This document shows positions 25,139 through 40,509 of a DNA stretch of 64,000 nt, in pieces (the stretch's first letter is position 1; every line of letters begins with the position of its first letter). Source of the stretch: Trileptium ribeirensis (taxonomy: Eukaryota; Nematoda; Enoplea; Enoplida; Thoracostomopsidae); contig JASANE010001664.1 of the NCBI GenBank assembly GCA_030248225.1, positions 1 through 64,000 on the forward strand, written 5' to 3'. Position numbers and translations under genes: made by a program. The notes beneath the pieces are model-generated. The model searched no databases and was not told the origin of the DNA. It saw only the letters and a list, made by a program, of their open reading frames with translations.

Positions 25139-26711
25139 GTCATTTCACGCTACGATGACGTTTTGCCCCAGAAAAAATGACTAATGACTTTTTTGGCTCC
25201 GATTATCTTCATTTTTACACCCTATGACCAAAAAACATCAAGGATCCGTAATGTGAGGTCGTTATAGTAAATTTTTTAACCGTTTTTATGCTATGGCTTC
25301 CCACATACCACCTCCCTGCTGCTCCGCAAGGTACCATAAAATGGCCTCTGGTATGCTCCAGCTTGCATCTAGCCTCGATTTTGTGATCGTATCTCGTGCA
25401 GCCCGTCAGCGCGGTCAAAATGACGTTATGCGGAACTCCGTATATCAAAAATTAAGCTTTTTATGCCTATTCTTGGGTCAAATTTAACACTTTTAAAACA
25501 CGGGGGTGCCGATTTATACCGGTTATTAAATGGAAACGAAGCGGCCATAAACGGTAGCTATTTATATCGATAGTTTAGCCTGGGGGAAGTGTTATGCAAA
25601 AAAATTCAAAACATATCCTTTGCCAGATATGTTAGAATACAGGAAGTAGCTTGTGGTCGGGGGTCGGTAAAATTTGGCGGGGTGGGGGGATACAAATGTG
25701 AAATGGCCAATTCGACCGTGTTTAACCAGCATAGTTAACTTGAAAACGGTATGTAAGATATTCTATACCACAATTTCCACTATGACGGTACAAAATGGCA
25801 GCCCATATCAACTGCCAGTGTACATGCCTGAGACCATGGTCGGGGGGGTAAATTTCAGAATTAAAAAAAAATAATTTTGCGACATATGTCGTCCAAATGT
25901 ATTGCCACAATGTATTATGAACCAAAAGCGTGAAATTTCCTCGAAATAACATCGTATGTTCGATTTTTCCACATTTTGGTGGTGGTCGGGGGTGGGTAAA
26001 AGCCTGAGATCAACAGGTTGGGCGCGAGATAGAGCTCCGGTCGTTTCACCATTCGCTTCGTGATTGGAAAGAACCATAACAGACAAATTAATTGACTTCT
26101 ACTGACTCCACCATACCCCTAACTAGCAACGGTCGGGGGGGGGTAATCAAATGTGCTAAAATCAATCTTTTGACCCTAGCGCTGGGGTAAGTAACAGCAA
26201 GCACCTGGGTTAATATTTTTTCAAAAGGCATCCAGGGGACAGGTATGATATATGAACAACGTTTATGTACCATGCATACGTAACGAGCAATGACCAAAAA
26301 AGGAATTTGGTCGGGGGGGGTAAAACTGGGGTTCATGCCATATCGACAGCTGTCACTCTCCATGATTGGAGTAGATTTGAAAATCGTGCAATTAAAAATG
26401 TGTAGACCTGACTAATCCTGCATAGAAAAGAATTTGGGCCATAACTTCGAACACGGAGCCACGACACTACCCGAAAAAAAGAGGTCGTAAAATTAGTCAT
26501 TACGATTTTTGTCAATTTGGGACTTAAGTGGATGTCCTGCCTCTTACGGCGTGCGTGAAGCCGAAAATTTTTTTGTTTGACCTAGCTAACTAATGACGCT
26601 TCCTAGCGCAAATAACATTTTTACCAGTTCCCTGCACGTTTACGTGCTACTGGCCAAAATATCCAGTTTTACCCCCCCCCCGACCAAAAGGTCTTCGTAG
26701 CGTGAAATGAC
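25139..26711. mobile_element. 1.57 kb element bounded by 21-base inverted repeats
   Basis: GTCATTTCACGCTACGATGA at 25139-25158 is repeated inverted at 26691-26711 with one mismatch. Between them lies the dispersed-repeat body shared with 13048-13870 and a G-tract motif repeated several times. No transposase frame is visible inside, so it would be non-autonomous. Read outward, the bases beyond both ends encode similar ...RVISRYD/E..., so the ends may be part of a longer inverted repeat derived from a transposase start. Confidence 0.6.
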
Positions 26712-26845
26712 CCGCGAGATGTTTTCTTTGATATTCAGCTGTTTGGCGATTTGATTTATTGCTGAATCCGTCATAGCATCTGGTGCTGAGCAGACTTCGG
26801 TAACACTACAGTAAAAGCAAACAATCTGTTATGCGTCTTCTTTCT
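26690..26845 (-). mobile_element. Possible transposase helix-turn-helix fragment
   Basis: The minus strand reads TDSAINQIAKQLNIKENISR then VISRYEDL. The pattern INQIAKxLNIxxxxxSRVISRY resembles the helix-turn-helix at the start of Tc1/mariner-type transposases. It is short and has no downstream catalytic part, so the family name is tentative. Confidence 0.35.
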
Positions 26846-26949
26846 TAGAAACGTCCAGGAGTCTGCTGAATAACGAAGCACAATAAATACACAATAGTGT
26901 TAAGTATTTTTCCCGTTTCGTCGACGGACTGGTATTACCATTGCCACAC

Positions 26950-27310
26950 GCTTTATTTAAGCCTGCATGTGCTCCATAAGCTTTCCCAATCCTTCTGAAG
27001 ATCTATTGCTGCACTCATTATTGGCAGTAAGCGGGATACCCAGGTATTCAAGCTTCTTTAAGCTTTTATCTTCATCCACATTGAAAAACTTGAGCCCGAT
27101 TGTCGGTTCTGCCAAATATCATAGCCTTCGTTTTCTTGACATTTGTTATTAGTCCCGCTCGCAGACATGTATGGATAACTGCTGTTATGTTCTCTTGCAA
27201 CAAGATGTTTTTTCATTTCAATCAGTCGATGTCATCTGCGAACCGCAAGTTGTTGCTGTTATATCCGCTTTTTAGTCGTGGACTTACAGCATAATTCTTT
27301 CTCTGTATAT
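26950..27310 (-). mobile_element. LINE reverse transcriptase relic (ADD motif)
   Basis: The minus strand reads GYNSNNLRFADDID, then after stops LITNVKKTKAMIFGRTDN, then in another frame VDEDKSLKKLEYLGIPLTAN. The order N-LRFADDI, KTKxMxFG, LxYLG is that of the palm and thumb of a non-LTR reverse transcriptase. Stops and a frameshift make it dead. The clade is not clear; it differs from the CR1/L2-like copies. Confidence 0.75.
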
Positions 27311-27679
27311 TTTGAAGATGATTGGTGACAATAATGGACGTTCTCCTCGAGCCAAGTTCCTGCCTGAGCCATCATCCCAGTAATTAATGGCCTATTCGCA
27401 CTTCAGCCAGAAGGATCTGAAAATAGCTTACGCATTTAAGTGGCGGTTCAAATCACACAATTGGTTTGTAGAGCCACAGGTCGTCTGGAAATTAGTCAGA
27501 GCATAGTGTAACGTAGTATAGATTGTGTGTTGCAGCGGTGAAAACTTTTAAACTCCGTTTGCGTGTGTGCGATCGGTTATAACTCGGGAACGACTTAACC
27601 GATTTTAATGATCATGGCCCGCAAAACGACTTACATGTCGATGCTTTTTTTTTTGTTTTTCGATTAAGGCTCCTGTTCT

Positions 27680-27965
27680 GGAGTTTGGGGTTTGAGGTAT
27701 GGCACCCTCGTTGTTCCTCGACCCAATTTGTTATGCCCTACTGGGCGGCTGAAAAGTTTCACTTGACGGTTTTCGGGCATGGAAAACTCATTGCCGGTGT
27801 CGGTTTTGCTCTGCGACTCATGATCCGATCCCATTGTTTCAGCGCCTTTATGGTTCCTTGACCCAACATTCCTAATTTTATTGTGACGTCCTGGGAGGCT
27901 GATAGCTTGCACTTGGGGGTTTTCGGACGTGGGGGACTCATTTCCGGTGTTAGTTTTGTTCTGTG
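27680..27965 (+). repeat. Two diverged units of the repeat found at the palindrome centre
   Basis: Two units, each running from GTTCCTYGACCCA through a ...GGCTGA... tract to CTCATT.CCGGTGT.GGTTTTG. The second unit (27838-27962) matches 11062-11170 closely: ATTCCTAATTTTATTGTGAC, then GAGGCTGATAGCTT, then CCGGTGTTAGTTTTGT. No coding signal. Confidence 0.75.
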
Positions 27966-29087
27966 CGGTATTGTGTGATATTCACATATCATATGGACGT
28001 ATGCTATCGAGAGCTGATTTGCTGTGCACGCAATTATAGTCGTAGGTGTACCTATGCTTCACTGCTCTCTGCAATTTCGATACAGTTACTAGTAAAGCAG
28101 CCGTTGAGAGGTTTGATCTTTGTGCCAGCCTTCTCAGCTATCAGGTGGAGTGTCAAGATTTAGTGTACTATGTCATAGCAGAAACAGCTTCTTTTCAGAG
28201 AAAATGTTGGATGTGCCCCCTTAATCGTTCCAGGATTACTGTGGCTACAAGATTAATGGGTGATTCCGGACTTTTGTTTGCTTTCAGCCGTTTGGTTATC
28301 TAAGTTACTTCCTATAAAGCTATTTGAGTCTTTTTCTCTTCGTTAATCATGGCAATGGGTTCCACTTCATTCACTAAGTGTGTATCAGTCTGGGCTGTCC
28401 AATCGCTGAAAATTTTTCTGGGGGTATAATGCGAAACTTTCTGGCTCCTAACCGGGTGGCACCCGATATTGCCATGGGACATTTTAGCAAGAGATAAACT
28501 GTTAAAAATCGTATCATAAACCCTGCCAAAATGTTTTTGATGGAGAAAAAGCTATGATTTTGAAACAAATTTTAACAAAATTTGCCAAATTTTTGGCATG
28601 AGGACAAAATTTTAGTACAAATTTTGATCAAATTTTATGTATTTTATGCCGATTGGAAATCAAAATAATTTGCCAAGAGACGGTGAACCGAGTGGAGCTC
28701 AAAATTTTGCCGGGGGGAGGGGGCACGAACGGGTGATACTCGATTTTTGCCAGGTGCCACTTGAAAATGCTAGCCCCCACCCACTAATTTGGATAGTCCA
28801 TTCAGTGTTCTGGGATATGTAGAGGGTTTGCAGTATGAGTCTAGCGCTGCAAGAATGTCTTGCTAGATTAAAGTACTCTCGGACACACGTCTTTAGACAG
28901 CGACAGATAGGTTTGAATTCGCAATCGAGGTTTTTTTGACTTTATATGTCTCCCTAGTGTGGTTCTCACGTGCAATTTTTCGAACGCTATGTGTTAGTTT
29001 GTCAACCAAACTATTTTGTCTCTACTTGTAGCTTGGCGGATATTGTTTCATTGTCGTTTGCGTTCGATGTTGTAGCACTTACCGTAT

Positions 29088-29458
29088 CTGGCCTGTCCAC
29101 AGTGGGGGTGGTGTGAGGGAACCCACTTTCCAAATCCCCCATGTTCGTGAGATTTCCCCCGTGTCCGTCCCCCCCACTCGGCCGAAACCCCCATGTTCAA
29201 CTAATTCCAAAAAAATTTTTTATGTCTAAAAATTTATGTTTTTTGTTTGCAAATTGTTTTTTAAACAATCATCACTATTTATAATGCTAAAATGTCGTTT
29301 TTTAGCTTGAAAATACATTCACAGTAGAAAAAATGCATGAAAATATGGAAATATTTAGTATTTTTAAGTAAAATTTATCCCCCACTTTTAATTTTCTCCC
29401 GAGAATGAACATGGGGGCCCTAATCCCCCCACTTTTCGGAGGGCTGTGGACAGGCCAG
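29088..29458. mobile_element. MITE-like element with CTGGCCTGTCCACAG ends
   Basis: CTGGCCTGTCCACAG at 29088-29102 is perfectly inverted at 29444-29458. Similarity continues inward through G/C-rich tracts (CCCCCATGTTC near 29140, and AATGAACATGGGGG near 29405). Both ends are flanked by TAT. The 371-base interior is AT-rich without a frame. Size and structure fit a non-autonomous DNA element; the superfamily is not settled. Confidence 0.75.
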
Positions 29459-29539
29459 GGTATAGTAATGAAATTTGACAATGTTCGTTACTGATTTTGA
29501 TGATTGGGTCGCTGTATCACTGCCATTCGGAGTACTACA

Positions 29540-30205
29540 CAGTGGAGACGATTGGTGACTAGTTGAAAGCGATGGCAAAGAGCAGCTGCTTCTTGAAAGC
29601 CACGATGCTATCGGTTGACCGGAGTGAAACGGGAAGATTGTTCCAGATAGATGGAGCAAAGTAGTCAAACCTGTTGAAAGTTCAGCTGGATTCGGCAGAC
29701 GGTGGTAAAGTGAGTTGCAGTAGTCAAGCCGGGAGACAACAATGCCATGATCATCGTAGCCGCAATAGCGCTGTCAAGACGACGTCGTATTCGTCGGATT
29801 TCTTATAGCTGTTACATCTATGAATGGCCAGTGTTCAATACGTGGTGTTTGAGTGTAATTTTATCATCGATAATGACGCCGATGAAGTTTGGAGACGTCG
29901 CCTGTCCGATTGCATGACCATGGATCGTAATGTTTCGACGCTTGTGTCGTTGCTGCTCACTACCATAAACTCAAATTTGCATAGATTAGGTTTCACCATA
30001 TTTATGCGAAACCAGTCAACGGCGGTTGCAACTGAGTCATGCAGTCGCTGAAGTTGAGCTACCTCAGTTGATGTATCATAATCAACATAAATGACGATGT
30101 CATCGGCATGCATTGCACAGCGGCATCCGTTTGCTGTAGTCAATTCCGATAAAGGAGCTGTACACATATTAAACAGCATGGGGCCAAGGGTCAGTTATTG
30201 GGTTT
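29540..30205 (-). mobile_element. CR1/L2-like LINE relic, reverse transcriptase with ADD
   Basis: The minus strand from 30179 reads LFNMCTAPLSELTTANGCRC then MHADDIVIYVDYDTST and VDWFRINMVKPNLCKFEFMV, typical of the reverse transcriptase palm with the catalytic ADD. Further on come VSRLDYCNSLYHRLP (about 29700-29745) and, in another frame, FDYFAPSIWNNLP and SIVAFKKQLLFAIAF (about 29550-29670). The bridge between the last two is shorter than usual, and several frame changes are present. A dead copy. Confidence 0.85.
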
Positions 30206-31500
30206 TTGGCTTATATAAAACAACTTTGGTTGGGTGGATTGGTTCACGCGATAGCTCATTTTAAAGTTTAAAATGTGTGCCAGGGTGTCTACGACCGGGA
30301 AAATCCGGGAATCTGATTTGAACCGGCAATGACCAGGAGTTTGATTGAAACGTCGTTTGAACATTAATGAAGTTTTCTATGATGAATTTGAGAAAGATTT
30401 TTGAAATGACATTCTCCAAACCGACAATTTTCCGCATGTCATTTTTGTCAAATTACCAGAAAATCTCCCGTCATATCTCTGGGCGACAGATCACATTTTA
30501 ATATCCCTTTACAACGCCGTATGCGATAAATGTACCACCTAACGAAGTCAGGGCACCAAGTAGATTTTCTGTAGTGGGTACTTCAGGCAGCTATCATTCT
30601 TTGTCTTTGCGAATGTTCAGATTGCTTATTAGGATTTTTAATTAAGCATATAATCCGACTTGGTAATTCACTTGACTTTATTTTCGAGGGTTTTCTAGTT
30701 GAAACTGAGCATCGAAGCCCGTGGGGTCTTCACTCAGGACTCTAGCAGAAAATCGTGAAAATTCATTTTTGTTTGTTTTTGTCACGAATTAGTGATCTTT
30801 ATGGATGGATTTCGATAATTTTTTGGTCGGTAGCAGAAGTGATGAGGATGTGCCTTTTTGTTGAGCGCTTACAGCTTCGAACCCATCTTCCTCGTCAAAA
30901 TGGTAAAACCAGGTTTTAAACGTTCTTTGCCAAATGTGACTAATGGGTACCAGTCATTCGCAGACCCTATCCCGTGACACAAGCTGCTCATCTAACAAAG
31001 AGACCACACAGAATTAGTCATGGAGATGTACAATTTTGCTGAACATCATTTTTTATTGGAACCGCCCGCTTGGCCGATGTATAACCAAACATGCTTGGTC
31101 GAGCCATTCCCCATTAGGGGCGATAAGCCGATGGATGGATTCTGTAGATGCCCTGTTGTGCCCTTTAGTTAGTCTAACATCTTCCCAACAAAAAAACGGG
31201 CCAAAAGGAATCGGATCCGGCGCTGAAGGGGACCAACTATCACTTTACTTATTGTCACTCGACAGATGGTGTAGATATATGAGCTAAATTTGTCTCGTTT
31301 TGTAGGACAAGAAACTGGTTTAGTGTGAAATGATTAGCGGCGTTTTATAAAGTTAAACATTACTACAAAATGTTTGTATTTGAATTGTTTCATTATCTCT
31401 CGTATTTAATTACTCACGTATGGCGTTTCTATTTGTATTTAATGTGCCAAGCTTCACTTTCGGCACATTTTCTTTTTTATTGTTTAATTTTTCATTTTAG

Positions 31501-31588
31501 AACAGGACTGCAGTAGTAGCGCCGATAATAGATGTAATCAATATGGATAGCTTTAAATATGTCGGTGCAAGCGCAGATCTCAGAGGTG
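31501..31588 (+). CDS. GALNT2: GALNT2-like exon e
   Basis: Encodes residues 119-147: [20 protein letters not shown] then VGASADLRG. The [11 protein letters not shown] segment is typical of GALNT2-type enzymes and follows the DSH exon in the family. The acceptor is TTTCATTTTAG and the donor GTAAGT; one base (G) passes to the next exon. It is the first exon outside the inverted repeat and is separated from exon d by a 7.6 kb, element-filled intron. Confidence 0.95.
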
Positions 31589-32359
31589 GTAAGTGATTTT
31601 GACATGTAGAACTTAAAAGTCGGAACTGCTTATGTCTGAGCTGTTACTGCCTTTGTTCTAGATTAATATTTCTGGCCGATCTGCTTTAATTTAACCGTCG
31701 GGGGTGGTTATCGGAAACAGAGTTTTTTTAATTTTATGCTTATTAATGACAATCACATCTTAGGAAAGGATGCTGTTAGGCAAAATATGTTTAGTGGTAG
31801 CTAGTTTTTTTACTGGAGCAAATTAACTCGTGATGCTAAATTATAAGCATATTTTCGTGTATTATATTCCACAGGTCATGTTGCTAGGTATTTTTGGCTT
31901 CCCCAGATCAACTCCGAGTATTTTGAAAGCGAAATAAAAATGATCTTCCCAAAAACGGTTATAACAAAACTCAATGCTCTATATGTTTTATTTTTTCGAC
32001 TGGGTAAAACCAAAGTAAAATGAAGCACTCCGACCTAAATACATAATTTTAGTTAGATAAATAACCTTTACAACGATCTCCAATTTTAAAGTCATGAATA
32101 ACACGATAATGCAATTTTAAGATCCACGAGATGCAACGGACATAGTTTTTCGCCAGCTAACCTCGAGGGAGGTGGAAATGCCACAGGCCTTCCAGTTCCA
32201 CATGATAACAGCTCCCCCATTATAGCCCCAGATTTAGTTTTCGGCTTGTGAAGAGGCCAGTTTCACACAATCTTATCAGCGGTAGTATAATCTAATATTT
32301 GTTTGGTGAAATTCTAATAACAAAATGTGGTTATAGAAATGACGACATTTCAATTTTAG

Positions 32360-32447
32360 GATTCGATTGGAATTTAGTTTTCAAGTGGGATTATATGAGT
32401 CGACAAGATATCGACGAACGCCATAAGCATCCGACCGATTCTATTAA
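32360..32447 (+). CDS. GALNT2: GALNT2-like exon f
   Basis: Encodes residues 148-176, GFDWNLVFKWDYMSRQDIDE followed by RHKHPTDSI. FDWNLVFKW is a conserved part of the catalytic domain. The acceptor is CAATTTTAG and the donor GTGAGT; two bases pass to exon g. Like exon e it is 88 bases. Confidence 0.95.
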
Positions 32448-33050
32448 GTGAGTTTTACAAAAGTTGTGCCATAATCAAAATCTCTGAGTACAAAGAAGTC
32501 TTAGGTGATTGTGTTCGTTATGTGTGTTTTTCTAGATTTCTTTGAGTGAAGGTTCCCCGAAGTATAATTGCTCCCAGGTACAGTTCAGGCATTCCCGGCG
32601 TCACCTCTAAAACTACGAGTATCGTTCTTTCTCAATTTTGTTTGTCTGCTTTCTAAATGTGCATGCTGAGGTTTTCACATTCCTGTTTCTGTTTGAGCAG
32701 TAATTTTTTGACGACTAATGTTTTCTTGTAGCTTTGCCGGCGTTTCCAGTATCTTTTCAATTGTGACTACAGTCTCAGAACAATTGTATAGTTTTAACAT
32801 GGTAATTGCGTCGGTTTACTTCAGGATATTAGTGCCTCGGGATCAAATTTTATTACAAGGATATTCTATACTTTTAAACGACAACGACGTTACCCATAGA
32901 ACATTGTGCGTCTGATTGTTTAAATGTTTTCAGACTAAGTACTGCTGGCCTTTTGTAATATGTGAATAGTTATGCTGTACTTGTGTTGGATTTTTGTATG
33001 CCTATATGTCAATTTCCAATACAGCGGTACTAGCACGCTGATATTTTTAG

Positions 33051-33154
33051 AACGCCTACAATTGCCGGTGGCTTGTTTATGATCGACAAGGAATGGTTCA
33101 ATAAACTTGGACAGTACGACATGGCAATGGATGTTTGGGGTGGAGAAAATTTAG
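33051..33154 (+). CDS. GALNT2: GALNT2-like exon g (WGGEN motif)
   Basis: Encodes residues 177-211. It contains [16 protein letters not shown] and ends [12 protein letters not shown]. TPxIAGGLFxID and WGGEN (206-210) belong to the Gal/GalNAc-T motif that positions donor sugar and acceptor. The acceptor is ATATTTTTAG and the donor GTAAAT. Every expected catalytic-motif residue I can place is present. Confidence 0.96.
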
Positions 33155-34189
33155 GTAAATGAGTAAGGTTTACTGGGTGTATGCAATTTATTAATTCCCA
33201 CAATTTTAAAACTACTGGGTAAATATTACTATGTTATACCACCCTCATCGTGAAGTTTACTGTATGCATCAAATTTTCAAAGACCCACAAATTTTCGAAT
33301 TTATGTTTTCTTAGTTACATCTGAAAATTTTTTATCCCCTTCTGTTTTAAAGCGATGATCTATAACGCAACGTAACGGAAGTTTATTGAGCTTTTCTTGA
33401 AGTACGATCGCCGTACCAAGTGATTTAATTTACAGAGATACCTATGTGCAGATACGTACGTGCAGTATTAGCCAGACATGGATACTGCCAGATGTTTATT
33501 CATGCTGCGCACTCGCAGGCCATAGTGTATTATCGGATTACTCAGTCGATGCCCTGTAACTCCAAAAATGAGTTATTTCTGGTTCGTACTAGAATACCTC
33601 GGGCACTTCACTACATTCTGTCAAGTAATTAACTACAGTACCGGTAAAATTGCATATTTTCTTGAGCGATAGTGTTTGTATGGTTCTACTAATCAGAACA
33701 TAATGTAATTTTGTATATGATATTTATAAAATAATCGGTCATTGCCTCTGATCGGTATTGGATGTTTTGTTAGAATATTGTTTAAGAAATTTTGGTCGAT
33801 TTCAGTTATACAAAATTTTGAGCGATTTTGACGTATTTCGATTAGATTTCGGCACAGTTACATAAATTTCCATTTGTGAAAATTTCTATTTAACGGAATG
33901 TTCGATCCATTGCTATTTCGACGGATTAATTCCTCTTGTTTTTGAGCGGTACTGTATTTAGCAGCAATTAATGTTAAGTAACATTTTAGTTGTCTGTTCA
34001 TGAAGTAATGTTGTGTTATATGTAATATTGTCGATAAAATTGTGGAATCTAATGTCGTATTGTTTTTTTTGTTTGGAAATACAGTCACAGACTGAAATAA
34101 GTGCACAAAAAACGAACCTTTACATCATTCGTTTGTAAATTTTATATTTTTTAAATTATTTGTAAATTTTTTGTCATTCGGAATTTTAT

Positions 34190-34990
34190 ATGTTAACCTG
34201 CAGGAGTTTGTTAACAAACTAAGCCAGGTTGATGCTTGTAGCAGCTATACTTTACACATTCAGAAGTCTGCGGGGTATGTTGGAATTAAACCGGTTCAAC
34301 TCGGTAACAAAGTATGGATTACGTAAAAGTACTTAGCGCATGCTTGGCTAACAAACTGCGTTCTTGGCTGTGAACTGTATTTATTGAAACTATGCGAGCA
34401 GTATCACAGTTTGTCTCATTTATAGCATTCTGATTAGAAATTTATCATTATTGTCATCTAACTGACGTGCACTGGTTGCCCAACGCTAGACTAAACAGTG
34501 TCTCTGTCCACTGATTAGAAAATGACCTTGTATCATTTTCTCTTAAAAGCAAAGAAAACAAATAATTTCCAGTTTCCTTCGAAAAAAACATGTAACAAAC
34601 TTATGTGTAGTAAAGGGAGGCGACAGGACAAAAATGTTTATTCTACACTCCATTCGTTGTAAGGACATTCAGTTTCACGCAATATATACAAGGGTGTATA
34701 GTGAAAGGCATCTTTTGCTCTGTGTGTCCAAAAACCGACATATTGATCGATAAGTAAACATTATTAGCTTCCTTAGTCTCTTTAAAGTTTCACAAAAGCA
34801 ATAATGCCATCGCAACATTAAGTTTAATTTTAATGTAAAAGTAATTTTTAATACATTTTAAATTCACTGTACCTTCATTTTTTCTTTCATCTGTTTTGCT
34901 ATATTTAAGTTTCGTTGACCAGGTTCCGGATCCGGTTTAAATGGACGGTTCCGGATCCGGTTTAAATGGACGGTTCCGGTTGCTGGTTCC
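34190..34990 (+). repeat. Dispersed repeat, second copy with duplicated CCGGATCCGG end
   Basis: Aligns with 18955-19815 in the same orientation. At the right end the unit GGTTCCGGATCCGGTTTAAA is present twice in tandem (about 34920-34980), followed by more GGTTCCGG. It sits in the intron between exons g and h. Confidence 0.75.
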
Positions 34991-35155
34991 GGTTATTCCC
35001 TGGCTTTGATCTAGTTTGACTTTGCCAGCTTTTCTTTGCGTATTTGTGTATAAAATTCACCATGAAATGCATGTAGCTGCAATCTACAAACTTTAAAATT
35101 TATTTAGATTTACTGTAAAAATGTGTATGATGTTCGTATACATCACATCTCATAG

Positions 35156-38375
<3,220 letters not shown>

Positions 38376-38459
38376 TATATCAGAACGTTTGTCGCTCAAG
38401 AAAACGCTCAAGTGCAAGCCATTTTCATGGTATTTGCAGAATGTATATCCTCAGTTGAA
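38376..38459 (+). CDS. GALNT2: GALNT2-like exon j (end of catalytic domain)
   Basis: Encodes residues 285-312: [20 protein letters not shown] then LQNVYPQL. The segment LKCKPFxWYLxNVYPxL ends the catalytic domain and leads into the linker to the lectin domain. The acceptor is CTACTTTTCAG and the donor GTAAGT. The following intron, 3.9 kb, contains a LINE RNase H fragment. Confidence 0.95.
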
Positions 38460-39399
38460 GTAAGTTTGTCGGGCAGCCGAAATGGGAAGTGCCAATTTTG
38501 TACAAATAGTTTGGATCGCAGATACAAAGAAAAGATTGTAAGCACATTTTTTCGATTTAGCAATGCACATTTAAATTTATTATAATACTTTTTGTTCTGG
38601 TTTATTTCAAAAGTATGCAATCAATTATGTATCTTGTTGTTACGAGAAAATTTTGAATCAAAGACAATGCCAGGATAAATTTTTCACTAGAGAATAATAT
38701 TTTTGTACATAACCTGGTATCGGGTTTGCTTAAAAGTATCATAACGATTGTTCGTTGATATGTAATTTGTAATCTTGTAAATTTGGTTGGGGTCAAATAT
38801 TCTGTCATTCTTTATAATTTTGAGATTATTTCCGTTTTTGGTAATTTTCAATTTAAAAGCAGAGAAGTTAGAAATTTTATTATGCACAATATATCGACAT
38901 ACATGGATAATGGATAAGTTTTTTCTCTACTGAGACCTTTTGAAGGTGGTTATTGAAATGTGATAATGGTATCATTCACATTGAAGAAAACATGACACGA
39001 AAGGTCATGTTAAGCCAACAACCTTAATATTATATTCATATTATAAGAAATATACAGTACCTGCCAAGAATGACTGTCACTCGGTCGCAAGTCGCTTGCA
39101 TGAAATGTTACAGACATTCCTGGCGAGTTTGGGTGTATTATTGTAGTTACCTCCAGACAGATTTCAGCGAATAAAAAGTGCACTGCGACTACATATTTTC
39201 TGATAAATTTATGTAGTTATTGATATATTGTGTGTAACTTGATTAGAACTAGATCAAATCAAACTAATTTTGCGCAAAACTAACGTTTCTTATCATGTAA
39301 GTGGCGCATAGTTGTTGCGGTTATCTGATACCAAAATTATGATCGTGAAATGGGTACGTGATATGCAGACCAGGGCGGATGACTTACAGATACAATAGC

Positions 39400-39720
39400 C
39401 GCTAGAAATGAATGGCATCTTTTGAAAGAATGAACATCGAACAAAATTTATTTAGTCTTGAACATAACTTGATCAATTTTCAAACAAAGTTAGAACAGTT
39501 CTCGAACAAATTTAAATAATCGCGCCATATCTTCGAACGCTTCTGGAATGAAATAACAACACATTTCGAACAAAATTTTTTATTTATCGAACGAATTGCA
39601 CTCATTTCTGGCATACGTCTCCAACAAAATTTTTTTATTTATGGAACTATCGTGGTCCGGACATCAATGGAACACCACTCGTTTCTGACGTGTATGATAT
39701 TTTTGTCCGTGACTGTACTT
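39400..39720 (+). repeat. CGAAC-rich dispersed repeat, copy 1
   Basis: Contains AACATCGAACAAAATTTATT, CTTGAAC, GAACAAATTT and TTTATCGAACGAATTGCACT, then CATTTCTGG. It shares the order of these phrases with 42155-42375, and inverted with 23940-24230 in the right arm. Confidence 0.55.
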
Positions 39721-40509
39721 TACCGTAAGTTGTCTCGAAAATTGTTTATAATACATAGAGTAGACTTCGATAAATTTCCTGCAAGTGTTTACATAGTAGT
39801 TGCTTAATATGTGGTTCTAAATCCGCCTTTGTATGGAATTTCATAGATAAATGAACGATTTTATAAAAATAATTATACTCAAATGCTATGATTTTGGTTC
39901 CTACAAAAGCTTCCCTTGGATGTCTCCATGTAGTTCGCAAAATGTATACTCATATAACTACATACATAGATACTGCGCGAGGACCGTCGGATTAGTGCCA
40001 TTGTCCTGGAATAATACTAAAATGTTCAAACTATGATTAATACTGAGACTGAGAATAATGAATACCTAATGACCTCTTTTAACGGGCGGAAATGATTATT
40101 AGCTATACCTTAAAACATAGTATTAATTGCAAAGGTACATACAACAGTAACTACGGCCAGTCCATTCTGGCACAGAAATGTTTTCATACAAATATTTCAC
40201 TCTCGAATTTAAATATCGGGATGACCTGAACAGTGTCTGCCTGCACAATGCAGACTTGAGCCAAAATAATCGATATTCCAAAACCATAAAAAATAACGAA
40301 TTCTATAAACATGAATTTTAGTCTAAGGTAAGGTATAGCTTTTGGTCAGCCTTTTCGTAGTTTGGACGAATGAGAACATCCATGATACATACTGGGAAAA
40401 TTAAAAACCGGATACCACCGATCGGTCGCATATGACAGCAGCGCGAGCAGTTGTGATACAAAATTGCCTATTTTGGCTCACTTATTCAAGTAGTAAAAAT
40501 TATTGGCAA

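Larger units (their letters stand above)
23897..31500 (+). other. Intron between exons d and e (7.6 kb, element-rich)
   Basis: The first 750 bases belong to the palindrome's right arm. The rest holds an element with inverted ends (25139-26711), two LINE relics (26950-27310, 29540-30205), a repeat pair (27680-27965) and a MITE-like element (29088-29458). From 30210 to 31500 I see only AT-rich DNA. At 30274 a CAGGGTGTCTACGACCGGGA tract resembles the start of common interspersed repeats. Confidence 0.65.
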
